DNA from: a virus
DNA: 36,501 nt
Strand: one strand, 5' to 3'
Virus record (IMG/VR): IMGVR_UViG_3300040751_003304
Coordinates: 1-36,501 of that record
This document shows positions 6,177-14,902 of the stretch, one piece after another. Positions within the stretch are counted from its first letter, which is position 1. Every line of letters starts with the position of its first letter. The notes beneath the pieces were generated by a model. That model saw only the letters and a program-made list of their open reading frames with translations, did not search any database and had not been told where the DNA came from. A program made the translations under genes and the position numbers.

Positions 6177-7552
6177 AAGCCTCCGGCGCCTTCCCAAGGC
6201 TTCCGCGTCTTCTTCGGTGGAGAGTAGGAGCGGCGCGGCTTCTCCTTCTTCTCAAGAGCCTCGTCGTCGTTCCACCTCCACATGATGCAGTCATAGCGGA
6301 GAGCGTCCAGCGGGTCTTCTCTGCCGTCCTTCACTGGCGACTCTTTGCGTTTATCCCACCGATAGCTCTCCAGCGCTTTCCGCAGACTGTTCCCGCTCGC
6401 CTTGCGTCCAGCTTCCCAGACCTCGCGAGTGACTCGATAGTTCCGTCGCCAGATCGAGCGCTTGAGGCGCTGCACTCCGTTGATGATGTCGACGCGGACC
6501 GGCGAAGTCGTATGACGGAGACGCAGACCGATACCGCGCGGCGGAGCTCCGGAGAGGACGCGGAACGAGGAGAGGGCGGTCTGATCGTTTCGAGCGGCGC
6601 CCGCTTTGTCACCGCATCCCGCGTCGAGCCAGATACGCGGACCAGGCGCGCTCGCCTTGTGCTTCCTTGGCCAAGCGATGTTGAGGATTAACCGCGCGAG
6701 CTCTTCGAGCGTCACCTCATGAGGGTTCAGCTCTCCGCAGATGATGTCCGCTCCGAGATCTGGATCATGCGCGATAATGAGGACGGATGGTTTACGGAAT
6801 CCCCAGTCAACCGCGATTCTCCCCTCCATCGTCGGCTTGTACTTCCAACCGTCGACGATATTCTCCTCCGACCATTCGGGATATACGGTTCCCGTCGGCG
6901 GACGCGGTTCATTCATGATCATCGCCGCGCGCTCTTCAGGGGGGAGCGCTTCGGTCGCCTTGAACCAAGCGGCGGAGAGATTGCGCTTGTTCGCGTAGCT
7001 TGTGTGGTAGATCGGCTGGCAACCGTTATCTTCCGCCATCCGGACCCACCAGGCATCGGCGACTGGTAGGCCGACCATAACGAGAATCGGCGAGGGTCCA
7101 GATCGAAGACGACCAAGCGCCTTCTGGGCGACCTCTTCGTTCATCGTCTGGGCTTCATCGATGAAGGCGGCGCCGCTGACGTTGATACCCTCAAGTGGGT
7201 TGTGTGACGAGTCGCGCGTGCCTGGTCTGAAGTATGCGCGACACCAGACCGAAGAGCCCGTCGAGGGATCGGTCCACGTCCCCTTCAGTTGATTCCACTG
7301 CCAGCCAAGCGGGCCAAGCCACTTCTCTATCTCGGGTGCTAGGACGGTCCGATATCTCGGAGCCGTGTCAGTGATGAGCAGAGACGACGAGCCAGGGCGG
7401 AGCTTGCTCATCATGAGCAGACCGAAGACCAGCGCGCTGGTCTTACCTGATCCCCATCCGGCGCGGACCGCGATGAAGGTCTCTTCATCGACGAGAGCGC
7501 GAACCAAATCCTTCTGTAATGGGTTGAGCTTCATAGGATCATTGTCTCTCAT
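6173..7552 (-). CDS. terL: Terminase large subunit (ATPase and nuclease)
   Basis: This is the packaging motor, which translocates DNA into the prohead and cuts it. From ATG 7552 it is 459 residues. Walker A is AGWGSGKT (31-38), Walker B FIDEA (130-134), and the RNase H-like nuclease has its acidic residues in RIAVDWGF (D249), IWLDAGCGD (D310) and REDPLDALRY (D413/D416). The reading frame is open far upstream to 7963, but that part is antisense to the portal gene and is rejected. ATG 7534 is an alternative start; neither has a good ribosome-binding site. CATAAT at 7568-7563 (minus) could be its -10 box. The gene stands alone on the minus strand, between rightward operons and away from terS, which is unusual. 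The function is secure. Confidence 0.95.
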   Translation of the reverse strand: MRDNDPMKLNPLQKDLVRALVDEETFIAVRAGWGSGKTSALVFGLLMMSKLRPGSSSLLITDTAPRYRTVLAPEIEKWLGPLGWQWNQLKGTWTDPSTGSSVWCRAYFRPGTRDSSHNPLEGINVSGAAFIDEAQTMNEEVAQKALGRLRSGPSPILVMVGLPVADAWWVRMAEDNGCQPIYHTSYANKRNLSAAWFKATEALPPEERAAMIMNEPRPPTGTVYPEWSEENIVDGWKYKPTMEGRIAVDWGFRKPSVLIIAHDPDLGADIICGELNPHEVTLEELARLILNIAWPRKHKASAPGPRIWLDAGCGDKAGAARNDQTALSSFRVLSGAPPRGIGLRLRHTTSPVRVDIINGVQRLKRSIWRRNYRVTREVWEAGRKASGNSLRKALESYRWDKRKESPVKDGREDPLDALRYDCIMWRWNDDEALEKKEKPRRSYSPPKKTRKPWEGAGGF

Positions 7553-7570
7553 ACTGAACGAAATTATGGT
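7542..7570 (+). promoter_or_regulatory. Candidate promoter for the virion operon
   Basis: TTGTCT (7542-7547) and TATGGT (7565-7570) are exactly 17 bases apart, each matching four of six consensus bases. The site overlaps the terL start and would begin transcription about 15 bases before the portal start codon. The intergenic space between terL and portal is only 39 bases, so the opposing promoters must overlap. The call is weak on base matches but well placed. Confidence 0.4.
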
Positions 7571-7591
7571 ACTGAACACTTGGGAGGTTCT

Positions 7592-9013
7592 ATGTCGTAC
7601 AAGACAGGCTATCAAAGAAGGCGCGATCTGCCCTATCAGGGCGCTCCAGCGCTTCCCCCTCTCGGCGCGCGAGGGATCACCGGAACCTACCTCTCCGGCG
7701 GACAAATCACCGGCAAAGAGCAGAACCTTCGCCTCACTGGTCTTCAGTGGGTACGCGAAGCGGAGGAGATGCTCTCGACTGATCCAGTGATTCAAGCTTC
7801 TTGGCGAGTCTTGAAGCAGACCCTTCTTGAGGCGTCTTGGCGATGGATACCAGGCGACGAGGACGACGCGCAGTCGAAAGAGTTCGCGCGATATGCCAAC
7901 GAATGTTGGGGGCTCGACGGTTATCCAGGGATGATGTCTCTCTCTTGGGAAGAGCAGCTGCAATATCTCTGGGAGTTCGCGCCGATCGGCTACCGTTACG
8001 CGGAAGAGATCTACAAGATCGCCGACGACGAGAACGGGACGCCGCGCGTCTGGCTCGACCTCTACGCCGACCGCGAGCCTTCAGCGCATTTACGCTGGGA
8101 GTCGCTCGACGGTCAGACCCTCGAAGCGGTCTGTCAGCAGCTCCGCGGGAACACTCTCCCACCGGAGCCGATCCCAGCTTCTAAGCTGCTCCTCCTCACC
8201 CTGAACCGCACCGGCTCAAACTTCGAGGGGCGCGGCCTTCTTCGTCCTGCGTGGTGGTGGTGGCGATTCAAGCAAAGAACCGCGAACCTTCTCGGCGTTG
8301 GTATGGAGCGTTGGGCTGTCGCGACTCCTCGCGTCGCTGTCGATCGGTCGGCGGCTGAAGCGGCTGGACTGACTGATACCGATATCGATGAGATGATCGA
8401 CCGCGCGGCGGCGCAAGCTCAAGCGTATATCGCACAAGAGCAGAGCTTCCTCGTCGATAATCCGGTCGTCTCCTTCCAGACCTTCGGCGAGCAAAAGCTC
8501 GACAGCTCTCACGCGCTCGCCACCATCAAAGAGTGCGATCACCAGCTCTCGATGGCCTTCCTTGCTTCGTTTATGAATCTCGGAACCACGGACACGGGAT
8601 CGAGGAGCGTCGGCGAAGTTCACCTCTCTGTTTTCCGTCGATCCGCGCTCAATCTCTGCGACATGATCTCCTCTTCCGTCGGCGGGATGGATCGGAGAGG
8701 CGGCGGGACAATCGGGCGCCTTCTGCGATGGAACTACGGAGAGTGTTCACCCTCCCAGCTCCCTCGACTCGTCCACTCTGGTCTTGATGCTGACGAGCTC
8801 GCGGAGAGCCTCACCGCTCTCGCTCCGCTGGTCCAGTTCGGTCTCCTCACTCCAGAGGACGATCTTGAGCGCGCGATCAGAGAGCGGATCGGCGCGGGTG
8901 AGCTCCCAGAAGAAGCGGCGCGCTCTTACTTCGACCGCGTCAGCGCTGGTCTCGGTGGAGGAGCGACCGCTCTTTCAGAGCGTTATCGCGCGATGAAGAG
9001 AGGGATCAAATGA
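7592..9013 (+). CDS. Portal protein, Mu gp29-like (DUF935 type)
   Basis: The portal is the dodecameric ring at the special vertex through which DNA passes. The 473-residue protein starts at ATG 7592, five bases after GGGAGG; an upstream TTG at 7580 is less likely. The middle region with RGLLRPAWWWWRFKQRT, and later SHALATIKECDHQLSMAFL then NLGTTDTGSRS, follows the pattern of the Mu-type portal family. It opens the rightward virion operon and overlaps the protease/scaffold gene by four bases. The neighbouring protease, MuF-like protein and G-like completion protein are also of Mu type, which supports the call. Confidence 0.88.
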   Translation: MSYKTGYQRRRDLPYQGAPALPPLGARGITGTYLSGGQITGKEQNLRLTGLQWVREAEEMLSTDPVIQASWRVLKQTLLEASWRWIPGDEDDAQSKEFARYANECWGLDGYPGMMSLSWEEQLQYLWEFAPIGYRYAEEIYKIADDENGTPRVWLDLYADREPSAHLRWESLDGQTLEAVCQQLRGNTLPPEPIPASKLLLLTLNRTGSNFEGRGLLRPAWWWWRFKQRTANLLGVGMERWAVATPRVAVDRSAAEAAGLTDTDIDEMIDRAAAQAQAYIAQEQSFLVDNPVVSFQTFGEQKLDSSHALATIKECDHQLSMAFLASFMNLGTTDTGSRSVGEVHLSVFRRSALNLCDMISSSVGGMDRRGGGTIGRLLRWNYGECSPSQLPRLVHSGLDADELAESLTALAPLVQFGLLTPEDDLERAIRERIGAGELPEEAARSYFDRVSAGLGGGATALSERYRAMKRGIK

Positions 9014-10989
9014 GCTTCAAGCGGAAAGCCAGGCGCCTCGCGGAGCGTCGTCGCAAGGATGATCCGAAGACTCCCGCTCCTAAGCGAGATCAGCGGACCG
9101 GATCGAAGACGAATCCGAAGGGCTCCGCATCCGGAACACGCGGCTCCATCGAGGTCTCGGATCGAACCGAGAAGGCGCTGGAGAATATGCGCGACGAGCA
9201 TAACGAGAAGCACGAGGCGAAGGGCCGTCGTGTTGATCTTGGCATGCTCAAGGCTGTTTATCGGCGCGGAGCTGGAGCCTTCTCGACCTCTCACCGTCCG
9301 TCGGTCACCTCTCGCGATCAGTGGGCGCTCGCGCGCGTCAAAGCCTTCCTGAAACTGGTCGGGACTGGACAGCGAAAAGAGGCTTATGACACCGACCTCG
9401 ACCTTCTCCCAAAAGATCACCCTCAACACAGGGCGAAAGAGGCGAGCGAGAAGATGGCGGAGCTCCCCAAGAAATATGCCCACATCGACTTCAAGCCTCC
9501 AAAGGGTGCTCAAGAAGCAGCGGCGCGCGCCTTGCAGGTACGCGCGGAGAAACCGGAGTCACAGCGAGGGATGACAGCGGTTGGAATCGCGCGAGCTCGC
9601 GATCTTAAGAACGGCCTCGAGCTCTCTCCGGAGACCGTCCGTCGCATGCTCGCGTACTTCACGCGACACGAGATCGATAAGAAGGGCGAGACTTGGGACG
9701 AACAAGGAAAAGGCTGGCAAGCCTGGCAAGGGTGGGGCGGCGACGCGGGATTCGCTTGGGCGAGAAAGGTAGTCGGACAGATGAACGCAGCTGATGAGAA
9801 GACACTTACAGAAAGAGCTTTCACCTTCTCCGAAGCGGAGGAGATCGACCTCGATGGCCTCACCGTCGTCGTCGAAGATGGTCAGCAGCTTGGGCGCCCA
9901 TTCGTCACGCTCCGCGCTGGCACCGTCGCTTCTCGGATGAGCGGTGAGACGATCGCCGAAGTTACGCCTTCAATGCTCGCGGAGATCGTCCGCGTCTACC
10001 AGGCACGCAAAGAGAGCGACCCAGTAATCATCGACTGGAATCACCAGAGCTCTCCCTCATACGGATCAAACACTCCTGAAACCGGAGGAGCGCTCGGCGA
10101 GATCGTCGATCTTCGCCTCTCCGAGGATGGTGAGTGTTTGATCGCTATCCCCGCTTATAACGAGCGCGGACTTAAAACAGTCGCGGAAGCTCAAGGCTCT
10201 CTCTGGTCGTCTCCAGAGTTTGTTCTGGGCGAAGTCTACGCGAGAGAGAGCGGAGCTCCCACAGGAGGCGCTCAACTTCTCGCTGTCACTCTTACCCCTC
10301 GACCGCAGCAGACTGCGAGCTCGGTCGATCGTGTTCTACTAACCGAGGAGGTTAACCTCATGGAGACCCGTGAGAACCTGATGAAGATGGAGCGGGACGA
10401 CCTCGTCGATCTCTTGCTTCAGAAGATGGCGATGGTCGCCGAGATGGAGAGTCGTCTTACCGAGGAAGAGCCCAAAGAGCTCGCCGAGGAAGAGGACAAG
10501 AAAGAGATGGCCGAGGACGAGGAGAAGAAGAGCCTCGCCGAGGATGAGGACAAGGAAGAGATGATGGAGAAGAAGAACTACGCGATGAGCGAAGGTTCTG
10601 CTCTCCTTCTCGCCGAGGTCTCCACTCTTCGCGAGCAGCTCACCGCTCTCCGTGAGGAGAACCAGAGCGTCAAGCGCCAGGGCGCCGTCGACGAGCTCGT
10701 CCGCTCCGGTCGGATCTCTCCCGCCGAGGTCGCACTCGCCGAGAAGGCTTGGAACCAAGCGCAGAGCGGCGACGACGCATTCTGGGCGATGTTCAACGAG
10801 CGCAAGGCAGGTTCTGTCGTCTCTCTCCGCGAGGTCGGTCACGGCGCCAGCGGTGAGCAGATCAACCGCGAGACCCTCGCTGACCGCGCGAAGCAGCTTG
10901 CAGCGGAGAAGTCGATCAGCTTCTCCGAGGCTCTTAACACGATTCGAACCACTGACCGCGAGTTCTTCCTCGCTGCTATGGAGGGCTAA
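9010..10989 (+). CDS. Multidomain head maturation protease fused to scaffold, Mu gpI-like
   Basis: A 659-residue head assembly protein. Residues 70-140 (RRVDLGMLKAVYRRGAGAFS onward, YDTDLDLLPKDHP) and 185-262 (GMTAVGIARARDLKNGLELS, then WQAWQGWGGDAGFAWARK) are two domains I know from phage head proteins but cannot name safely. Residues 270-440 resemble the Mu gpI protease, with DWNH (342-345) as the likely catalytic histidine site and SLWSSPEF (397-404) holding the likely nucleophilic serine. From 451 on, an acidic Glu/Lys-rich coiled coil forms the scaffold part. A strong internal start at 10360 lies at this boundary. The protease would cleave scaffold and itself before DNA packaging. Confidence 0.82.
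   Translation: MSFKRKARRLAERRRKDDPKTPAPKRDQRTGSKTNPKGSASGTRGSIEVSDRTEKALENMRDEHNEKHEAKGRRVDLGMLKAVYRRGAGAFSTSHRPSVTSRDQWALARVKAFLKLVGTGQRKEAYDTDLDLLPKDHPQHRAKEASEKMAELPKKYAHIDFKPPKGAQEAAARALQVRAEKPESQRGMTAVGIARARDLKNGLELSPETVRRMLAYFTRHEIDKKGETWDEQGKGWQAWQGWGGDAGFAWARKVVGQMNAADEKTLTERAFTFSEAEEIDLDGLTVVVEDGQQLGRPFVTLRAGTVASRMSGETIAEVTPSMLAEIVRVYQARKESDPVIIDWNHQSSPSYGSNTPETGGALGEIVDLRLSEDGECLIAIPAYNERGLKTVAEAQGSLWSSPEFVLGEVYARESGAPTGGAQLLAVTLTPRPQQTASSVDRVLLTEEVNLMETRENLMKMERDDLVDLLLQKMAMVAEMESRLTEEEPKELAEEEDKKEMAEDEEKKSLAEDEDKEEMMEKKNYAMSEGSALLLAEVSTLREQLTALREENQSVKRQGAVDELVRSGRISPAEVALAEKAWNQAQSGDDAFWAMFNERKAGSVVSLREVGHGASGEQINRETLADRAKQLAAEKSISFSEALNTIRTTDREFFLAAMEG
10360..10989 (+). CDS. Scaffold protein from an in-frame internal start (nested)
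   Basis: Within the protease gene, GAGGAGG (10345-10351) lies eight bases before ATG 10360, which is exactly in frame (codon 451). Initiation there would give a separate 209-residue protein made only of the acidic coiled-coil region. This is the arrangement known from Mu I/Z and lambda C/Nu3, where the scaffold is translated from inside the protease gene. The sequence signal is seen directly; production of the protein is inference. Confidence 0.65.
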   Translation: METRENLMKMERDDLVDLLLQKMAMVAEMESRLTEEEPKELAEEEDKKEMAEDEEKKSLAEDEDKEEMMEKKNYAMSEGSALLLAEVSTLREQLTALREENQSVKRQGAVDELVRSGRISPAEVALAEKAWNQAQSGDDAFWAMFNERKAGSVVSLREVGHGASGEQINRETLADRAKQLAAEKSISFSEALNTIRTTDREFFLAAMEG

Positions 10990-10991
10990 GC

Positions 10992-11396
10992 ATGGGCCGT
11001 CTTTCAAACTCTGATATCGATACTTTTATCGCCGCCGAGGCGATCACTGCTCTCCAAGCTGTCGTCTTCGACAGCAACGGGAAGGTGGCACTCGCTGACA
11101 CCACGACCGGCGAGAACGTCGACGGGATCGCACAGCGCAGCGCTGACGCTGGCGACGCTGTTGAGGTTGTTCTTCGTGGTCGTACTAAGGCGATCGCTGG
11201 CACCACTCTCACCGCAGGGACTCATTCTCTGCTTATGGTCGAGACGGGAACCGCTCGCCTCATCCCGTGGGCTACCGGTGGCGGAGCTCCAATCCAGCGC
11301 AGCGTCGCTCGCGTGATCTTTAATCAGAATGTTACCTCATACGCCGACGGCGACGAGATTGAGGTCATTTTCTCCGGCGCTAGCCAAGCCTCCTAA
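10992..11396 (+). CDS. Head decoration (capsid cement) protein
   Basis: A 134-residue beta-rich protein starting at ATG 10992, six bases after GGAGGG. Stretches such as ALQAVVFDSNGKVALADTTT, VDGIAQRSADAGDAVEVVLRG and YADGDEIEVIFSG fit the small capsid-cement family (DUF2190-like) that binds the outside of HK97-fold heads. It lies between scaffold and major capsid genes, the usual place for this protein (as gpD in lambda). Function is inferred from family and position. Confidence 0.78.
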   Translation: MGRLSNSDIDTFIAAEAITALQAVVFDSNGKVALADTTTGENVDGIAQRSADAGDAVEVVLRGRTKAIAGTTLTAGTHSLLMVETGTARLIPWATGGGAPIQRSVARVIFNQNVTSYADGDEIEVIFSGASQAS

Positions 11397-11409
11397 GGAG
11401 TCGTAAATC

Positions 11410-12417
11410 ATGGCCCGTCCAAGTTATAGCAATCTTCATCCCGTCGATCAGATCTTGACCAACATCGTCGCCGAGGCGATCCCAAGCGACAGTCAGCTCA
11501 TCGCTGGTCGCGTGATGGAGCAGGTCGACGTTCCAGAGCGAAGCGGGACCCTCCTCGTCGAGGAGACTCGCTCCTTCATGGGTGCTCCAGAGGCTGACTC
11601 TCGCCGCGCGCCAGGCGCAAGCCGACAGAGTCTCTCCAGCTTCAACCGAAGCAGCCTCACCTTCAAGGCGGAGATCCACTCGTTCGAGGACTCCATCGCG
11701 ATGGAGGACATCGAAGACTCGCAGTACCCAGGCTCTGAAGAAGAGCGGAGCGCTCGCAAGGTTCGCCGCGCTCTTCTCCTCGCTCAAGAGAAGCGCTGCG
11801 CAGATCTTCTCTTCTCGACCAGCGAGTTCACGAATAACACGACCCCAGGGACTAAGTTCGATGCCGCTGGAGCGGAGCCTTTGAGCTTCCTTCACGATCA
11901 GCTCGACATCCTTCGCGCGGCGAATCACGGGATCGTCGCTGATACTCTGATCCTTGGTTATGACGTGCTCCGCGCTCTCGCTCGTAACCCAGAGATCAGA
12001 TCATTCGTGAGCGTTGGCGACGCCGCACAAGGCATCGGTATTGCGAGCGGGAACCGCATCCTCGCTGATGACGCAGTGCTTCAGGTTCTTAGCACGGTCC
12101 TCAACATCCCGAACGTCTTTGTCGGTAGCGCTCGACGCGAGACCGCGATCCCAGGCGCGACCTCAAGCGAGGCGAATATCTGGAACGGTGAGACGATCGG
12201 CCTCTACATCATGCGCGGCTCCGACGCTGTCGCGCAGAAAAGCGGCGGCGTCAAGGCTATGCCAGTCGCGGCGCTCAACATGATGTACAAGAGCCTTCAG
12301 GCTGGGCAGTACGACTCCCTCGACCTCGTCCGTCGTCATGTCTGGGGTGAGCACGTCCAGCTCTTCAAGAAGGTCGACGCAGACCGCGGTCGTCTCCTGA
12401 CCAACTGCCTCACCTAA
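11410..12417 (+). CDS. Major capsid protein (HK97 fold)
   Basis: This 335-residue protein should form the icosahedral shell. Its place directly after protease/scaffold and decoration genes is decisive. The sequence has a long N-terminal arm, a spine helix region with KVRRALLLAQEKRCADLLF, and A-domain motifs IVADTLILGYDVLRAL and NIPNVFVGSARRETA, as in Mu-type and related capsids. There is no separate N-terminal scaffold domain, in keeping with a separate scaffold. The start ATG 11410 follows AAGGAG (11396-11401). Confidence 0.9.
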   Translation: MARPSYSNLHPVDQILTNIVAEAIPSDSQLIAGRVMEQVDVPERSGTLLVEETRSFMGAPEADSRRAPGASRQSLSSFNRSSLTFKAEIHSFEDSIAMEDIEDSQYPGSEEERSARKVRRALLLAQEKRCADLLFSTSEFTNNTTPGTKFDAAGAEPLSFLHDQLDILRAANHGIVADTLILGYDVLRALARNPEIRSFVSVGDAAQGIGIASGNRILADDAVLQVLSTVLNIPNVFVGSARRETAIPGATSSEANIWNGETIGLYIMRGSDAVAQKSGGVKAMPVAALNMMYKSLQAGQYDSLDLVRRHVWGEHVQLFKKVDADRGRLLTNCLT

Positions 12418-12426
12418 GAGGTATTG

Positions 12427-13344
12427 ATGCGCTGTCTTCACTGCTCTTCACACATTCACCTCGCAGAGGACGCGGACGCGAAAGCGATCGACGACTTGAC
12501 CCGCCAGATTAAGGCGGCGACGGACGCTCGATTGCTCCAAGTGCTCCGCGCGTCTAAAGCTCAACTACAGCTTGAGGCGAAGCTCGATCGGGATCTCCGT
12601 CGAGCGCTCCGAAGAAGCAAGGCTGAAATCGTGAACGCAGTGAAGGCAGCAGCCGCGCGCGGTGGACTCGACGAGCTCCGCCGGATGCGCCGTGGTGAGA
12701 TGAACGCTTGGATCCTAGATAATGGCCTAGCTTCCTCCATCATGCAGATCACTGACGCGGAGAGAGAGACCCTCGCGAATGTCGAGGAGCTCCTCTTGGC
12801 GTCTGAAGAAGGCTTCTCGGTCTCCGAAATCGGAGGCGTCGGACAAGCCCTAGCTGACCAGACAATCTCGGGGATCTACGATGATGTCATTTTGCCCGAT
12901 GTTCAGCGCTCGGTCAGAGACGCGCTCTCAAGCGCCGCTTTTACTCTGGAACCCTCTGATGTTATCAGCGGCCTCGATGCTGCTCTCCGATCCGCAGAGG
13001 GTCGTCAGATCACAGAGGCGAGAACGAGAATCACAAGCTACGGTCGCGAGCTCACCGCTATCGCAGCCGAAGAAGCTGGACTGAACCATTATCTCTACAC
13101 CGGCCCGCTAGACGGGATCACTCGCTCATTTTGTCGAGTGATCGTCGGCAAGGTCTACACGCAGACACAGGTCGGAGAGATGCGAAATTATCAGCTTGAG
13201 CCAGTGTTGACGCGAGGGGGCGGTTACAACTGCCGGCACTCGTGGTCGCCGGTCTCCGAAGAGCTGATCGAATCGGCTAACCTAGAACGCGGGACCGACG
13301 CGGAAGTCAGACAAGCGAACCAGAAGGCGAGGGCCGATCGATGA
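12427..13344 (+). CDS. Minor head protein, MuF-like, with N-terminal CxxC
   Basis: A 305-residue morphogenesis protein. The C-terminal block DGITRSFCRVIVGKVYT, then GGGYNCRHSWSPVS, is the conserved core of the Mu gpF family, whose members sit with the portal inside or at the base of the head. The N-terminus begins MRCLHCSSH, a CxxC pair that could bind a metal together with histidine, followed by a long charged helix (about residues 15-75). ATG 12427 is preceded by AGAGG; a TTG one codon earlier is possible. It overlaps the following gene as ATGA. Family assignment is good. Confidence 0.83.
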   Translation: MRCLHCSSHIHLAEDADAKAIDDLTRQIKAATDARLLQVLRASKAQLQLEAKLDRDLRRALRRSKAEIVNAVKAAAARGGLDELRRMRRGEMNAWILDNGLASSIMQITDAERETLANVEELLLASEEGFSVSEIGGVGQALADQTISGIYDDVILPDVQRSVRDALSSAAFTLEPSDVISGLDAALRSAEGRQITEARTRITSYGRELTAIAAEEAGLNHYLYTGPLDGITRSFCRVIVGKVYTQTQVGEMRNYQLEPVLTRGGGYNCRHSWSPVSEELIESANLERGTDAEVRQANQKARADR

Positions 13345-14324
13345 TCAAAGCAGCTCAAAACAAGGATTATATCTTCTCGTGGGAGTCGCCTTATCCGCTC
13401 GCCGCGACGCCGACTCTCGCCTATACGCTCCCCAACGGAACGACGCGCGCCGCGTCGAATATGACAGCGGTGCACTCTTCGGCGACGGTGACAGCTCTTG
13501 GAGGAGATCGGCGGACTCTCACCCTCTCCGCCAGCGCTGACGCTTCAGGGCGAATCGGCGCCAGGTCGGGTCGCGCCTTCCTCGTCACCGATGAGGACGG
13601 GCTCTTTCTCGTTACGGTTGATCGGATTGACGGGGCAACCGCGATCCTCGCCGACCTTCTCCCGCGAGGTCTAGCACTCACCGAGAGCGCCTCTCTCGTC
13701 TGGGCTGGATACGAGTATACAATCCCCGCAGCGGATACAGCGACGCGCGGTCTGATCGACTGGACCGTCGCTTATACCAGCGACGAGAGCCCGAACGATC
13801 GACCACTCCTCGCGCGGAACGTGATCGAGGTCGTCCGTCGACCATTCGACACCGGCCTCACCCACTCCGACCTCGTCGCGAAGATGCCCCAATTAGGCGA
13901 CATGATCCCGCGACGTCAGCAGGATCTCTCTGAACAGATCGCGGCGGCGCTCGACGAGCTCACCCTTTATATCAGAGACGAGCTCCTTGAGAGCCAGACC
14001 GAAGACGACATTTTCAATCCTCACATTTTCCTCGAAGCTCACCGCTATCTCTCCGCGTCGCGCGTCTATGAGATGACCGCTCAACTAGACATCGCGGAGC
14101 GCATGAGTAATCGAGCGATGGAGCTCTTCACCAGGGCGATGAGGCAGCTCACCCTCGACACCGATGACGACGGAGTGATCGACTCCGACGAGATCAACCT
14201 TCGCAGAGCGGGTGGGAAAGTCTCCGACGCGCGCGGAACCTTCTCCCTCCCATCGGTCCAGCCTACACAGCGAGAGAAGGACATCGCGATCGAGTATCCT
14301 CGCTGGCGAGGGATGCAGCACTAA
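13341..14324 (+). CDS. Head-tail connector/neck protein candidate with EF-hand loop
   Basis: A 327-residue protein in the position of head-tail connectors. The first 170 residues are beta-rich (VTALGGDRRTLTLSASADAS and similar), and 175-270 are helical (QQDLSEQIAAALDELTLYIR). At residues 273-284, DTDDDGVIDSDE has all calcium ligands of an EF-hand loop (D1, D3, D5, D9, E12), so calcium may stabilise the neck. It overlaps both neighbours by 1-4 bases. The connector role comes from gene order; the loop is read directly. I do not recognise a named family. Confidence 0.65.
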   Translation: MIKAAQNKDYIFSWESPYPLAATPTLAYTLPNGTTRAASNMTAVHSSATVTALGGDRRTLTLSASADASGRIGARSGRAFLVTDEDGLFLVTVDRIDGATAILADLLPRGLALTESASLVWAGYEYTIPAADTATRGLIDWTVAYTSDESPNDRPLLARNVIEVVRRPFDTGLTHSDLVAKMPQLGDMIPRRQQDLSEQIAAALDELTLYIRDELLESQTEDDIFNPHIFLEAHRYLSASRVYEMTAQLDIAERMSNRAMELFTRAMRQLTLDTDDDGVIDSDEINLRRAGGKVSDARGTFSLPSVQPTQREKDIAIEYPRWRGMQH

Positions 14325-14902
14325 TGACCTCCAAGGTTAAAGTCTCGATCACAATTCCAGAGCTCTGGACGGTGAGAGATAGTCAGATCACAGCGCTCGA
14401 CACGATCGCTCTGGTCCGCTCTCGCGTCTATGCTGGTAAGAACACGAGCGACCGACCTTTTAAGGAGTATTCAGAGCGACCGATCTATATCTCGTATCAA
14501 GCGAACCTTCCGCCAAAAGGCGGCGAGGAGACTCCGAAGGGGGTCTACTATAAAGGCGGCTATCGAGAATATAAGCGGAAGAGCCGACGCTATACGCCAG
14601 GCGGAAAGAACCAGACTGCCGAGGTCGATCTCACCTTGAGCGGCGCGCTCATGAATAACCTGATCACGACCAACGCGACGAAGACGAGCTACACGATAGG
14701 GCTCTCCTCTAAGGTGCAGTCTTATGGTTATGATGTTCACCGAGATCGTCCGTTCATTGGGCTCTCTAACTCAGACCAGAGAAAGCTCACCAACGCGATC
14801 GCCGCGAGGATGCGAAAGAAGCTCTCTCCAGTGGGCTATGGTTACGCAGAGCAAAAGAGCTTTATCAGCTCGATCAATAGAGCAATCGGAGGTCGAAGAT
14901 GA
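14324..14902 (+). CDS. Head completion / virion morphogenesis protein (Mu gpG-like)
   Basis: A 192-residue protein with a basic, tyrosine-rich middle (GVYYKGGYREYKRKSRRYTPG), then VDLTLSGALMNNLITTNATK and the end pattern DRPFIGLSNSDQRKLTNAI. Such patterns occur in the phage virion morphogenesis (gpG-like) family, which joins head and tail. Its start shares the A of the previous TAA stop. Position between connector and tail terminator agrees. The family call is moderate, the context strong. Confidence 0.7.
   Translation: MTSKVKVSITIPELWTVRDSQITALDTIALVRSRVYAGKNTSDRPFKEYSERPIYISYQANLPPKGGEETPKGVYYKGGYREYKRKSRRYTPGGKNQTAEVDLTLSGALMNNLITTNATKTSYTIGLSSKVQSYGYDVHRDRPFIGLSNSDQRKLTNAIAARMRKKLSPVGYGYAEQKSFISSINRAIGGRR

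Noticed and set aside
7553-7963. Longer N-terminus of the large terminase
   Set aside because: It would be antisense to the start of the portal gene, reads as low-quality sequence and has no terminase motif; terminase similarity begins near 7552.
10339-11007. 222-residue minus-strand open frame
   Set aside because: It is antisense to the scaffold region; leucine-rich content is the complement of Glu/Lys codons, and no start signal is seen.
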